The notes beneath the pieces were generated by a model. That model worked only from the letters and a program-made list of their open reading frames with translations, did not search any database and was not told the origin of the DNA. Below, piece after piece: positions 49,343 to 60,790 of a stretch of DNA of 64,000 bases. The stretch covers positions 6,033,346 to 6,097,345 of the forward strand of contig CM074761.1 in assembly GCA_037355855.1 (NCBI GenBank), read 5' to 3'. A program made the translations under genes and the position numbers. This DNA is from Pseudo-nitzschia pungens (taxonomy: Eukaryota; Bacillariophyta; Bacillariophyceae; Bacillariales; Bacillariaceae). The stretch's first letter is position 1, and every line of letters begins with the position of its first letter.

Positions 49343-52300
49343 TCATTCAGCAATGCCGGTGTTGTCTGATTCCTCTCGTTGTACAGGACAAGCGGAGTAG
49401 AGGCTCTCGTAGGTAGTATATGTCATAGAATTATTCCTCTTTTCAAAGAATTCGAGCCATTGCAATCGATTGTGAACAACCAACCAACGACCATTGTTTA
49501 CCGGTTCAGCATTCTCGTCCAGTTCAGGAACGACTGCCAGTTCGGAAAGAATAGTGTCAGTGTTAAATAAATATAAAGTATTGTCGAGATAGCCGCTTTT
49601 TACAAAGTGAGATGATGTAGACCTCGGATCCTCTCTAAACTTTCTGACAACCGCGTAGATGCCATCTGAATCGACATTGTATCCATTCACAGCCGATGTG
49701 GGTTGTTTCAAATCTTTTACATGCAGAAAACACAGCATTTGACAGGGGATTTCAGTGTTGTCATCAACTGCAAACATTGCCCAGTCAAACCATACACTGT
49801 TAACTTGGCCTGAATCAGACCTGTATGAGGGGTGACATCGGAACAGGTAGTTGACGCGATTCACAGAATCCCATCTGTTGTGTTCGGTGAACCCAAATAT
49901 GCTGGATGTGTCGTTGAGCAAAGGAAGGACAGAGTTGCAAACAAAATCTAGTACAATTGATGAATGAAATGGTTTGTTGTAGTTCCGTTGTCTGATCCAT
50001 CTCATCGAACTTTTGGTTCCATCCAGAAAAATGGTGAAACGGGCACCATACTGTGTAGGACGGGGGGAAATGACTTTAGGATCACCACCCACTTTCTTCA
50101 ACTTGTAATGAGAGGTTGCGAGTCGAAGGAGAGATGCTTCTTCTTTCCGACGGGTTGTCTGATGGACTAAGGTTGCGGCATTTTGTTGAGTATTTTTGGA
50201 CGGTGCTTTTATTTCAGTCTTGTGGTGACTTTCACTGTATGCAGAATCGAAACCTAATGTTGGACCCCAAAGACTGATGTACTTTGGAATGTGAAAGTAG
50301 AGGTGATTTTTGATAAGTTTTGTTCCCATTCCCTTCCTAAGGCAGGTGCCATTGATAGAGTTGAGGAAATGAATAATGGTTTTGGGAAGATTTTTGATGC
50401 ACTTTGTGGTTGGACGGCCGTGTTTGAGAAATTCTTCCATAGAGATGATTTGTTCGATAACATCAATGTGCTTCTTCACAAATGAGTTGTCCCTCAAAAT
50501 TGCAATGCCGGATTCAGAAACCAATGTTAGAAGAATCGAAATCAGCATACCACTGTAATCGTGCCCCTCTTTTTTAGTGACAGATAGAAGATTGGAGCTG
50601 AATTTAGTTCTGGGAAAGTCACGATCCGACTGCCTTGAGAGAAGGGCTCCATATTTTTGAGAGACATGCCCAATTGTATTTACTGTGGAAACACCGGTCT
50701 TTAGGTGATCAGCATACGGGCATGGTATTGAACCCTTCATCAGTTGCTCCAGGGATTCTACCTCTCGTTTGGCACACCCGAGCTGGTGCATGTGGAGGCA
50801 TTCACCGGGCGTGGCTAGGTGGATGTTGTTTACATTGGTACCAAAGTTGAGACTGTGGAATGCATTTCTGATTTGGTGGTGAGAAATATTGTTGAAATAT
50901 TCCTTGGTGGTGGTGGCATCTGAGTCTGGAAATGTATGAAAATCTGATGGGACCCAAAGAGAGGCTGTTTGTTGTGCTGATGGAATATTTATGTCCTTGG
51001 TGGAACAGTTACAGTGTCGGCAGAGCTTTTGTACACCACCCGACCGTGATCCATATTTGCCACATAATTTATCATGCAGTTCTGTGTCACCGATGACATA
51101 GGCTATTGCAAATTTCATTTTGACTTGCCACAAGTGGCCGGCATAAGGGAGAAAATTCCATTGGATGCCTTCATGAGTGGACTCGCATGCTTCTTTGAAA
51201 GATCGGAGCGCCACTTCTAGGGCATTATGGAGGTTTTGGATTGATTCTTTTGGAGATGGTTTTCTTGAATGGTGGATGCTCTCCAAATCTGAGTCAGGAT
51301 GAAAATAGATTGTTGTCCATGCTTCCGGCCTTTTCCTGGTTTCAATGTTGAATATGCCTAGGGTCATGTTGAGTGGAGTCAGTGATAGTCTTCCATGCGC
51401 ATCCAAGCTAATTCCATCCATGTAAAAAATGATGGGAACAAGGATTTCAGAATTTTCTTCTATGCAGAGGGATCTCCAGGAATCCGACCACCATGATCCG
51501 TGGTGCAACTCAGTGATGGGACAAGAATCAGTTCGAACCGGGAAATGCTCTGGTGACAAGGGGGTGTTGCTGTTGGGGAATGACAAATTTTCTTCCATCA
51601 TTAAATCTGGGTTCGACAGCAGGGAATACAAAGCATCCAGAAAAGAGCGGACGTAGATTTGGGTGGGTTTGTTGTCGGGAAGCCAATTCACAATTTTGGG
51701 CTCAAATTTTGGTTCCGACGCTATGCCAAGATTTTTTTTAATTTCTTGGAAAATGGCGTCACGTTTTCTTGTTGGTGTTATATTGAAATCGAAACCGGGA
51801 AGATTGTTGCTGTCTTTTGCCCAATTGAAAATGGTTTGATAAGTGGAAAGAGGTAGCTTGTGCTGCGATATAATGTTGAGGAGGTTGATTTCAGCAATAA
51901 GTTCCGGACGGGGAGGGAACAGAGTGCGATTCCGGAATGTTTCCTCTCTTTCGTTTATGGAAATGGTGGTGCTTTTCATGATTTCGGAATCAGATATTTC
52001 GGTGTCAGAACTGGCATCAAAATTGTCAGGTGCATCAACATCGGAATCGATTGCATTCATTTGTTCCTCATTTTCAGCCATATGCGATTCGATTGCCTGT
52101 CTGTCCATGGGTGGGATGAGTACATTGGCGATCACTTGAGGATTGAGTGAGGTATGGATAGAAGTTGTTGCGGCGGTGTTCGTTTTGGCAAGGGAGGGGG
52201 GGATTTGTGGTCCATTCTGTGTCATTGTCAGTCCATACTGTGATGGTGTGTGTCGGACCAAAGGGAGGGTGACTTCGGCTTTCGCAGAAGAAATAAAATC

Positions 52301-52591
52301 CATAAGATCGTTCTTAACATAATAAGTTCGGCAATCACTGTTGGAATAGAGATGCCTGGAGAGGCCTTGAGATACGTATCGGTAGGTGTGAAAGTGGCTC
52401 GATTCTTGTTTGTATCCCTTGAAGGATTGCTGTGATTTTCTTCTTCTTCCAGAGGCAATGCAGTTGCGACAATGGAATGTCTTGGGTATTCTGGGCTCAT
52501 TGGCAAAGTGCCTTGGGTCCGAGGAAGCTTTCGGCATGGTGGTGTGTGTTTTTGTGATGGTGCGATGTCCCGGTATGTGATGTGACACCAC
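49343..52591 (-). CDS. Plavaka/CACTA-like transposase
   Basis: A 1082-residue protein reading inward from the right end of the large transposon. The N-terminus has Cys/His pairs (FHCRNCIASGRRRK … HLYSNSDC). The centre holds PIIFYMDGISLDAHGRLSLT (about 385-405), then LGIFNIETRKRPEAW. This matches the pattern of the first catalytic Asp region in Plavaka/KDZ relatives of CACTA transposases (Y-x-D-x-x-x-L-s-x-x-G-x-x-s-x-x-P). Further on come GDTELHDKLCGKYG with CRHCNC and the segment ATPGECLHMHQLGCAKREVE, where relatives have an L-H-x-x-x-L-G motif. Length fits the superfamily. The frame is clean with no stops, so the element may have been active when it inserted. Exact catalytic residues need an alignment. 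Confidence 0.68.
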   Translation of the reverse strand: MVSHHIPGHRTITKTHTTMPKASSDPRHFANEPRIPKTFHCRNCIASGRRRKSQQSFKGYKQESSHFHTYRYVSQGLSRHLYSNSDCRTYYVKNDLMDFISSAKAEVTLPLVRHTPSQYGLTMTQNGPQIPPSLAKTNTAATTSIHTSLNPQVIANVLIPPMDRQAIESHMAENEEQMNAIDSDVDAPDNFDASSDTEISDSEIMKSTTISINEREETFRNRTLFPPRPELIAEINLLNIISQHKLPLSTYQTIFNWAKDSNNLPGFDFNITPTRKRDAIFQEIKKNLGIASEPKFEPKIVNWLPDNKPTQIYVRSFLDALYSLLSNPDLMMEENLSFPNSNTPLSPEHFPVRTDSCPITELHHGSWWSDSWRSLCIEENSEILVPIIFYMDGISLDAHGRLSLTPLNMTLGIFNIETRKRPEAWTTIYFHPDSDLESIHHSRKPSPKESIQNLHNALEVALRSFKEACESTHEGIQWNFLPYAGHLWQVKMKFAIAYVIGDTELHDKLCGKYGSRSGGVQKLCRHCNCSTKDINIPSAQQTASLWVPSDFHTFPDSDATTTKEYFNNISHHQIRNAFHSLNFGTNVNNIHLATPGECLHMHQLGCAKREVESLEQLMKGSIPCPYADHLKTGVSTVNTIGHVSQKYGALLSRQSDRDFPRTKFSSNLLSVTKKEGHDYSGMLISILLTLVSESGIAILRDNSFVKKHIDVIEQIISMEEFLKHGRPTTKCIKNLPKTIIHFLNSINGTCLRKGMGTKLIKNHLYFHIPKYISLWGPTLGFDSAYSESHHKTEIKAPSKNTQQNAATLVHQTTRRKEEASLLRLATSHYKLKKVGGDPKVISPRPTQYGARFTIFLDGTKSSMRWIRQRNYNKPFHSSIVLDFVCNSVLPLLNDTSSIFGFTEHNRWDSVNRVNYLFRCHPSYRSDSGQVNSVWFDWAMFAVDDNTEIPCQMLCFLHVKDLKQPTSAVNGYNVDSDGIYAVVRKFREDPRSTSSHFVKSGYLDNTLYLFNTDTILSELAVVPELDENAEPVNNGRWLVVHNRLQWLEFFEKRNNSMTYTTYESLYSACPVQREESDNTGIAE

Positions 52592-52917
52592 TGAAAAAAA
52601 AAGTTCACAAAGGTGCGTGACGAAACACTTTGGTGTGATTGAAGTAAATTGGATTAAAAATTATTTGTTGTGTTGAGTCAAGTGTGTCAAATGTGTAAAA
52701 ATGGAATGAAAATGTGAAGAGGGACTGAATGTCAGGGTCTAGAACAGAACATTTCCGTCGAAACGTTGGGGGAGTTGAGAAAAGGGAGAAATGTGGTTGA
52801 GAATAATGGAAAAAAGTGGAGAATAATGGAAAAAAGGTTGTGAAATAAAAAATTGGGGTCGAATTTTTTTTAGACAAGTCGCGATTGGGTCGCGATCCGG
52901 TCGCGATTGGTCGCGAT
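52592..52917. promoter_or_regulatory. Right subterminal region with GGTCGCGA repeats and transposase promoter side
   Basis: Four closely spaced TCGCGA motifs lie at 52880-52916, directly beside the terminal inverted repeat, which holds a fifth. They are in the same setting as those at the left end. The 260 bp between them and the transposase ATG contain duplicated GGAGAATAATGGAAAAA words. These are candidate transposase-binding and promoter sequences. Confidence 0.55.
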
Positions 52918-52941
52918 GGGTCGCGAACCAGTTTTCGGACG
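52918..52941 (-). repeat. Right terminal inverted repeat of large DNA transposon
   Basis: 24 bp ending CAGTTTTCGGACG, the perfect inverse of 18514-18537. It is followed by tt, which also precedes the left end (18512-18513). Confidence 0.9.
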
Positions 52942-54333
52942 TTGATGGATAGGGATACTGTAGGGCTGCTTGATATGATATGGTTTTGCACCCGGTTGGA
53001 GTTAAATGTGGAATTCCTTGTGGGGGAAAATTCCAAGTTCTCTATGAGAGAGACCTTCAAACAGAGGATGGTGTTTGGAGAGAATCTGAAGCAACTGGGA
53101 TTGTTGGTCAGTGGAAAGATGGTTTTGGTTGGAAACCAGTTCTTGCAAATCAGTTTTCTCATATTTGGTTGCACTATCAACGTAGGATTGAGAGGTTTGC
53201 GCGATGTAGGCTTCAGCAATGGAGTAGGGTTCATTGCTGATGATCTTCTGAACCAAGGTTTGATTGGTGAAGTAGGATCGTGGATGGAAGGGCATGTCCT
53301 TATCAAACCAAGAGACAAGGGAGGCTTCAAAATCCATTTTGATGGCAAGGTTCTTCATAGTGGCACGTCCGATGATCAAATCGTAGTACATGTTGTCAAC
53401 CACAAAACAAGTCAAGTGCTTAACACGCCTGGAATAAGAGAGTTCTGGAAACATAATGTCAGTAAGATAAACATATTCAGCGCATTTAAACTTGCCATTG
53501 GGAGTATCCAATCCAATTGGAGATTCAAGGACATGGATGGGAATGGTTCTGGGGATTTGCTTTTTGGAGATTAATTCAAATGTGGAGCCACTATCAAAGA
53601 GGGTTTTGAAATAAAATTTGCCGGAGATATCGTTGATGGATTTGCATGTAGTCAATGTAGTGGGAGCCAAATCAGTGCAAGGTTTGGAAATCAGTGGTTC
53701 AAATGGTTCAGGATTTGGATTTGGTGGAGCCGGAGATAAAACAATTGAAGGATTATGTGGATCAGCAGGGGCTGTGAACACTTCAGCAAGAGGTGTATCA
53801 TCAGCAGTGGATGGTTGAATTGGGAAGCGTTGGAGGTCCTGATGATAATAGGCTTCATCAATTTCAGCGTTGACATGAAAGAGGTCAACCCAAACATCTT
53901 CAGGTGGAGAAATAAAGGTGCAAACATGACCATCACCGGAAGAAGGTGGATTGCTGGGAGTTGTCACTGAAGAAGTGCGGGAGCTGTTTGCAGAGCTTGT
54001 TGCTGCATTTGCATCAGCTGAAGACCGATTGTTGTTATTGTTGGAAGGACCACGACGCTTGCCATTAGGATTGTCAATGTTTTTGAAACATTGACCCCAA
54101 GTATGGTTGCTACCAGGATGAATAGGACATGGGTCTGTATCTTTGATTCTGTTGTTAGAGTTGGCGGCAGAATTCTGTGAGGAATTGTTGTTGTTTGAAC
54201 GTCGAGCATTGTTGTTGTTATTGTTGTTGTTGCCAGAACGACGGTTGTTGTTGTTCCGATTTTTGCCAGTTTGTCTGTTGGAGGACTTGTTGGAATTGTT
54301 GCTGTTGTTGCTGTTGTTGTTGTTCCTACGATT
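52942..54333 (-). pseudogene. Gypsy gag C-terminus, protease and start of pol
   Basis: The middle piece of the gypsy polyprotein, between the copia insertion (54334) and the DNA transposon (52941). It starts in an Asn-rich Gag tail. An unusual zinc-knuckle-like CPIHPGSNHTWGQC follows, then an aspartic protease with FKTLFDSGSTFELIS. The end is a conserved pre-RT segment (HPLFEGLSHRELGIFPHKEFHI). There an in-frame TAA at 53002-53004 interrupts the frame; beyond it LQPGAKPYHIKQPYSIPIHQ continues to the transposon junction and would join to 18511. The nonsense codon makes this a pseudogene. The motif order is otherwise intact. Confidence 0.85.
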
Positions 54334-54701
54334 TAACAACACAGAACAAGGTTGTTAAGTAATAAGAAACAGAAAGTGAGCGCAACAGTACCGCGCGTAG
54401 AAACAGACAGTGAGCGCAACAGTAACGCGCGTAGAAACAGACAGTGAGCGCAACAGTAACGCGCGTAGAAACAGACAGTGAGCGCAACAGTATCGCGCGT
54501 AGAAACAGAGCGCGCCCAGAGGTGTGCAAGATATTGAAGTATCCAAAGAACACAGTTGAAGTATTAACTGAAGAAGATAAAGAATCGAGCAACATACAGA
54601 GAAACATATAATTATCGAGAGTTATCATGTAAAAGAGAGAAAACACATGATTCGATACATAGAACAATAAGAGCTCATAATTTCCAGTTATACAACTTGT
54701 T
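54334..54701 (+). repeat. Copia 5' LTR
   Basis: 368 bp with four 34-bp units. Outer edge TAACAAC, inner edge CTTGTT. Confidence 0.92.
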
Positions 54702-54715
54702 GATTAACAGTCGCA
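54702..54715 (+). other. Copia primer-binding site (tRNA-Asn anticodon arm type)
   Basis: GATTAACAGTCGCA directly after the LTR, identical to 19900-19913. Confidence 0.65.
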
Positions 54716-54868
54716 GATCGCAATAAAATTACATACTCTACTACACGAATTATTCAACCGACGCGCGCGTTATTCGATACTCAACATTTCGAAACACGCA
54801 CAATTGAAAATTCTTTTTAACTGGAACACGATCATACCCTAAAACTAACTACCTACCGGTATATCTTC

Positions 54869-54896
<28 letters not shown>
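54869..54896 (+). promoter_or_regulatory. 28-nt poly(A) tract in the copia leader
   Basis: Followed by a TA repeat and TTCCAAC before the ATG at 54914. Conserved in position with 20027-20057. Confidence 0.5.
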
Positions 54897-54908
<12 letters not shown>

Positions 54909-54913
54909 CCAAC

Positions 54914-57900
54914 ATGTCCTTCGCTGCCGACCTCTCCGTCAACACCAACGAAACATACCACTTCTCTTTCACCCAAGCGATTACAGGAGCCATCAAATGG
55001 TTGTTCACACCTACCAATAAACCTCAACCCATGAGTACTGAAGAGACCTTACGAGACAAGATCACGAAACTAGAGAAGGAACTCGAAAAGAAAGAAGAAC
55101 GCGAAGGGTTTCAGACACTCCGTGTAGGAGATGTGAAGACATTCGACGGATGCCAATCGAACTGGGTTAAATGGAAAGCTGAAGCGGAGAGTGTGTTATA
55201 TGGTACTGGCTTCAAAAAGGTTATGAACAGCAGAGCGGAAGCCGAAAAGGATCCAAATCGAAACCACGTCTTGTACTCCACCATCGCAGCGGCTACATGC
55301 AATGGGCGGGCATATTCGCAGGTTAATCAATACCGAGATGAGACCGATGGACATGGTGCATGGAACGAACTCCTTAATTGGTACGACTCCAAATCTCAGC
55401 AAGAATCCCATGCCGAAACACTCCGTCTGAAGCTCTCGAACGTCAAATTGTATGAAGGTGGTGATATTGCAGATTATATCAACCGTTTTGAGTTGATTTA
55501 CTACGAGCTCCACCGTATCCCCAATTTTGGTATCCGCGAATGTGAAGCAAAGAGCCTCTTCATCCAGAATATTCATGACTCCTCTTTGGACTATACCACA
55601 AACAGCATGGTGGAACATCAGTCCACTCTGACCCTGAAAGAACTTGTCCTGAAACTCCGTAAGCAAGAACAAGCGAATATTCGGAAAGGGATTGCACGTC
55701 GTGCTGAAGCCAAACGCCGCCAAGAATTGGCATTCCAGCTCCAGTATGAGGGAAAGCGCCGGCGCATCGATGGACAAACAATGGGCCAACAAGGAACCCT
55801 CTCTTTGGGTGGCACTACACTTCACCCTAACATGCTTGGTATTCTCAGGATTCCCCCAGAGACGTGGAGAAATTTACAAGATTCTGAACGTACCTATGTT
55901 CTCAAATATAACAACGCTGTACGTCACAAGTATCCACCAGATGAATTCCCCAGCCCTGTCAATGGTATCAAGATTGGAGAGCCTAAGGATGATGGGATGG
56001 GCAACACCGACGTTCCCAGACGCATGTATGGCCGAAGTGGTGGTCGTCCTCGCCGTGTCCGTCGTGTGATGTTAGATGCCACCGTGTCTGTTGCAGAAGA
56101 GCCCCACGCGCCAGATCTCAAGCTTCCCCCACTGCCAGGGCCTCCTGCTCCTCCGGCAAGCCCTGCCGCTGCACCGGCACCCTTACCTGAACCTCCTGAT
56201 GACGCTGACGCCCATAGTGTTGGCTCAATCGACGAATCGGAATTGTTCCCTGTTGGCAGCGTTCCTCTCAAAGCAGTACGTTTTCATATGGTTGAAAAGG
56301 GGAAGGAGCAAGAGGAGATGCAGACGCTTCAGCAGCAAGAGAAGCAGCGAGAGCAGCAGCAAGTCCAGCAGCAGCAGGTTTCAACCAGTATATCAACGCC
56401 CCGACGCAGCCAGAGACTGAAGGCAATAAAGACCACCAGAAGATTCCCCATGAAAATCTCCAAGGGCGAGAACATTGCACTTATGGATAGTGGAGGCGGA
56501 AATCGACCCACCGTGACTGAGAAGGCATGGATTCGGGTTGGAGGAGAGACAGGATTGACCTCTGCAGTGAAACCATTTATGTCCAGTGATGTTATGGACG
56601 GACACCCAGTCGTGAGTGCAGTGACCAAAGCAACAGTTCCCGGGAGAGAAGACCCAGTCCTCTTATTGGTCCACTATGCAACCTTTATCACTGAAGACCG
56701 GGACAGCACTGAAGGAGAGTCTCTGTTAACGTCCATGGACATGGGAGATCATGGTGTGAGAGTTGGCGTTCAACCTCAATACCCAGACTGTGGCATCAAA
56801 ATTGGCACTACGTTTCTACCCTTTTGGCACGATGAAGAGAAAGTGTTTTTCAAGTTATCCAAACCAACAGAGGGTGACATGGAATCTCTGGAGCTGTTTG
56901 AGTTGAATTCCCCAGCACCACCAGATCTCAGGGAATATCCTATGCTCCGACGCAAAAGGAATTTTCAAAAGTTCAGTTTTGCCCAACTCCCCATGCTGGA
57001 ATTAAGGAAGAGAATGGCAATGCTCCCTGAAAGAGTGGTGAAGAAAACGTTAGAGAATACAACCCAATTCTATACAGAGATTGAAGAAGAGAACAGAGAT
57101 ATTCCCAGGAAGCACTACAGGAAGCGTTTCAGAGGCTTTCATTACCCCAGACAGAATGAATCAGTTGCCACCGACTATACCTTTTTCTCTAAAAAAACCA
57201 GTCAAGGCCATAATGGTGGTCAGTTTTTCTCTGGAGTGAAGTCCAAGAAGTGGTCTTTTCACCCACTAAAACAAGTGTCCCAATGTACCACTGCCTTGAA
57301 GGATTATCTCAGAGAGCATGGTGCTCCAGATACAATGATCAGTGACAATGCGCAAGCTGAGACAGGGGTGAAGTGGAGTGAAGTGTTGAGGGAAGCTAGA
57401 GTTGCCACCAGATCCAGGACAAGCCAACCATATCACCCACACCAAAATCCGGCTGAACCAGAATGGGGGAGACTTAGCAAGATGATCTCCAACTGTTTGG
57501 CAATGTTCAAAGCTCCTAAATCGTTGGCTCATTGGTGTGCAAAATGGGTTTGCCAAGTGAATAATGTTTGTTCTCGTGCATCCTTGAATTGGAAAACCCC
57601 ATCCGAAGTCTCACATGGATGGACCCCTGATATCTCACACTTGCGCTTCCATTTCTATGAGCCTATTTGGTACTATCAACCCCAGAACAAGACGCCAAAA
57701 GAAAGCATGTTGAAGGGGAGATTCCTTGCCTTTGCAGATTCCTGTGGGGATGCCATGACGTATTATATCCTGACAGAACCAGATACTAAGAAGACCACCA
57801 AGCGCCAGATCCTCATGCGCTCAGTTGTCAGAACCAGGAGGGAGAATATTGGAACTGAAAAAGAAGTCCTCAATGATGACTCCAACGCTGCCAGATTTGA

Positions 57901-60301
57901 ACTGACTGTTGCTGAAAAGGAAAGGACTATCATAGAAAGCACTGATGAGGTCCCCATCTTGGTTTCAGGGGAAGAATTTGCAGCTGATTCAACTGGCATG
58001 GAACACTCTACGAGCACTTTGGAGGATTTCCTGCAACAGAATTTGGAAACCAAGGATGGTGACGTCCCAGAAGATCTGGAAGACCAAGACGATTTGTATG
58101 ATGATGCAACTGAATAAGAGGATGCTGAACCTGACGAAGAAGAAGCCCTACCAAAAGATTTGGATTGCACCAACAATGCAGAGTCTCACCTGGATATTCT
58201 CGAAAGTACTGACAAGAACTTGAACAGTGAATTTAGAAAGATTCTGAACCACCATTGGCAAGAAGGGATGTTGATTTTCAAGGCTCAGTTTGTCACTGAT
58301 GTTGGAACTGTGGTAATGGACATCCCACTCACAGTCCTGCAAAAAGATCAACCAATTGCTTGTGCCAAATACATCAAGATGTACATTGTGGAAAACAGCA
58401 GCAGGCGTTCAAGTGGACCATTGGGTACATGGGCTGAATCAATTTTGAAGGAAAACAGTAACATTATCTGACGAATGAGAAGAGTCCAGCCAAGACCACA
58501 AGAAAGAGCACGAGCACGTGTCAAACTACCAAAGAAACTTCGACGCGCCATGCAGAATCCAAGTAAGAAAAAGAAAAGATTGTTATCCAGAAATCAACGG
58601 CTTGCAGCAAAGAAGCAACGAGAGAAATTTGGTATCAAGATTCCAAACACCTACCAGCAGTGCGTGCAGTTTGATCTGGAAGCTGGAAATAAGAAATGGC
58701 AAGAGAGCATTGACAAGGAAATGGAAAACTTGGAAAGATTGGAGTGTTTCAAATTTCATGATCCGGCAACAGAATTCCCAGAATCCGAAGGATGGCAAGA
58801 AGTCAAGCTCAAAATGATCTGGGATGTAAAGAGTGAAGACCGAAGATACAAATCGCGTTTAGTTGCAGGAGGGCATTTGGTTGACTCCAGCCATGTCAAC
58901 ACTTATTCCAGCCAAGTGGACAGTCTCTCTGTATTCCTGTTATTCCTAATTGCGCAGCATCAGAAGCTTGATTTAATGACAGCAGATGTGGGGAATGCAT
59001 TTCCTACAGCCCCTAACCAAGAGAAGGTATGGTGTTGGGCAGATGATGTTTTTGGCAAAAACAAGGGTTGCAAAGTTGAAGTACAACGTGCGTTGTATGG
59101 TCTTGCTGGAAGCAGCAGAGCGTACATGGATTTCTTTGCCGATACACTTGCAGGTTTAGGGTTCAGACCATCGCGCGCAGATCCTGATTTATGGATGCGC
59201 CCAGAGCCTGAAGGGGAAGGGTATTGTTACATTGCAACTCATGTGGATGATTTGATTGTTGTTGCAAAGAAACCTGAGAACTGGATTGCACTTATTGAAC
59301 AAGAATTTGCCTTGAGAAATATTGAAGAAAAGCCACAGTATTATCTTGGAACAAGTGTGAGACAAATCAAGGATGGCAGGATTCTTCTCAATTCAGGATC
59401 TTACATCACAGAAGTTCTAAGGAAGTATGAAATCAAGCATGGACTCACCCTTCACCCAAACCATGTCCCCATGCATCCAGACTGCAGACCAGAACTGGAT
59501 ACATCTGAATTCCTGGATGTAACAGAGCACAAGGAATTTCAACATATCATAGGTTTGTGCCAATGGGTGGTGTTGACCGGGAGAATTGATATCACATATG
59601 CAGTATCTTCCTTATCCAGATTTTCAGCGAGTCCCAGAAAGAATCACCTTGAAATGGCAAGATATATACTTGGATATCTCAAGAAGTATAAAAACAAAGG
59701 CCTAGTCGTGGATCCAAGACCCCCAAGAACTACAGTCAATGAAGAACCAACACGGATGGAGGATTTTACTCACCAATACAAGTATTACAAGGAAGAGCTT
59801 GATCCTATGTTCCCAATTGCAAAGGTAAAAGAATTGCAGATTACAATCTTTTGTGACAGTGATCATGCACATGATTTGGTGACAGGCAGAAGCATTACAG
59901 GACTTATTGCATTTGTTGGGTCCACACTGGTGTACTGGAAATCCAAACGCCAGACCTCAGTTCACACCAGTACCTTCGGTGCAGAGTTTACAGCCTTGAA
60001 GGATGCTGTGGCTTTGGCAATCAGATTGAGATACCATTTGAGATCCATGGGAGTTTCCATCACCAAGCCAGCAGATATTTATGTGGACAACAAGAGCGTG
60101 GTGCTGAATTCAACTAATCCTGCAAGCTCCTTGAATAAGAAATCAATTGCTTTGGCATACCACTTTGTGCGTGAGAACCAAGCAGGAAAGGTCATCTCTG
60201 TCAATCACATCAGATCCCAAGATAACTATGCAGACATCCTCACCAAGCCTTTGGGACAAACAGCCTTCCACAGTCTCGTCAATGAATTCATGACCAAATA
60301 A
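54914..60301 (+). pseudogene. Ty1/copia Gag-Pol polyprotein with two in-frame stops
   Basis: Same domain order and nearly the same sequence as 20073-25466: Gag, protease DSGGG, integrase with ATDYTFF/MISDNAQ/NPAEPEWG, RT with TADVGNAFP and THVDDL, RNase H with FCDSDHAHD. A TAA at 58115-58117 and a TGA at 58469-58471 interrupt it between integrase and RT. Both stay in the same reading frame. The TGA replaces an Arg codon of the intact copy. The acidic linker before the first stop also differs (EDLEDQDDLYDDATE), so that linker has diverged more than its surroundings. The enzyme motifs themselves are intact. Confidence 0.9.
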
Positions 60302-60417
60302 GATAAGTGCAAAAAGAATTATATAAGAAAAACATTTTAATCATGAAACAGTAATATGTGCCTCAGCCATTCTATGTTCCCCATTTCTAGAATCCTTACA
60401 GCACACATTAAGGAGGG

Positions 60418-60785
60418 AACAACACAGAACAAGGTTGTTAAGTAATAAGAAACAGAAAGTGAGCGCAACAGTACCGCGCGTAGAAACAGACAGTGAGCGC
60501 AACAGTAACGCGCGTAGAAACAGACAGTGAGCGCAACAGTAACGCGCGTAGAAACAGACAGTGAGCGCAACAGTATCGCGCGTAGAAACAGAGCGCGCCC
60601 AGAGGTGCGCAAGATATTGAAGTATCCAAAGAACACAGTTGAAGTATTAACTGAAGAAGATAAAGAATCGAGCAACATACAGAGAAACATATAATTATCG
60701 AGAGTTATCATGTAAAAGAGAGAAAACACATGATTCGATACATAGAACAATAAGAGCTCATAATTTCCAGTTATACAACTTGTTA
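60418..60785 (+). repeat. Copia 3' LTR
   Basis: 368 bp, preceded by the polypurine tract AAGGAGGG. Outer edge CTTGTTA followed by cgatt. Confidence 0.92.
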
Positions 60786-60790
60786 CGATT

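Larger units (their letters stand above)
18514..52941. mobile_element. Large Plavaka/CACTA-like DNA transposon carrying several genes
   Basis: Ends in 24-bp perfect terminal inverted repeats starting CGTCCGAAAACTGG. A 2-bp target duplication (tt on the plus strand) lies in the gypsy pol gene, whose frame is rejoined on removal. Subterminal regions hold multiple GGTCGCGA motifs, like the subterminal transposase-binding repeats of CACTA elements. Cargo, once the copia insertion at 19631-39607 is removed (leaving about 14.4 kb): a transposase-like protein (49343-52591, -), an acidic zinc-cluster protein (46275-48494, +), a basic protein (42381-43751, -) and a 494-residue protein (split between 40708 and 19129, -). 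Minisatellites flank the genes. Family placement is inferred from the transposase and the ends. Confidence 0.82.
54334..60785 (+). mobile_element. Full-length Ty1/copia element inserted in gypsy gag
   Basis: 368-bp LTRs (54334-54701 and 60418-60785) differ at only one position that I noticed. The flanking duplication is cgatt (54329-54333 and 60786-60790). It belongs to the same family as 19631-39607, with the same primer site, poly(A) leader and polyprotein. The polyprotein has two in-frame stop codons, so this copy needs helper proteins. Confidence 0.93.
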
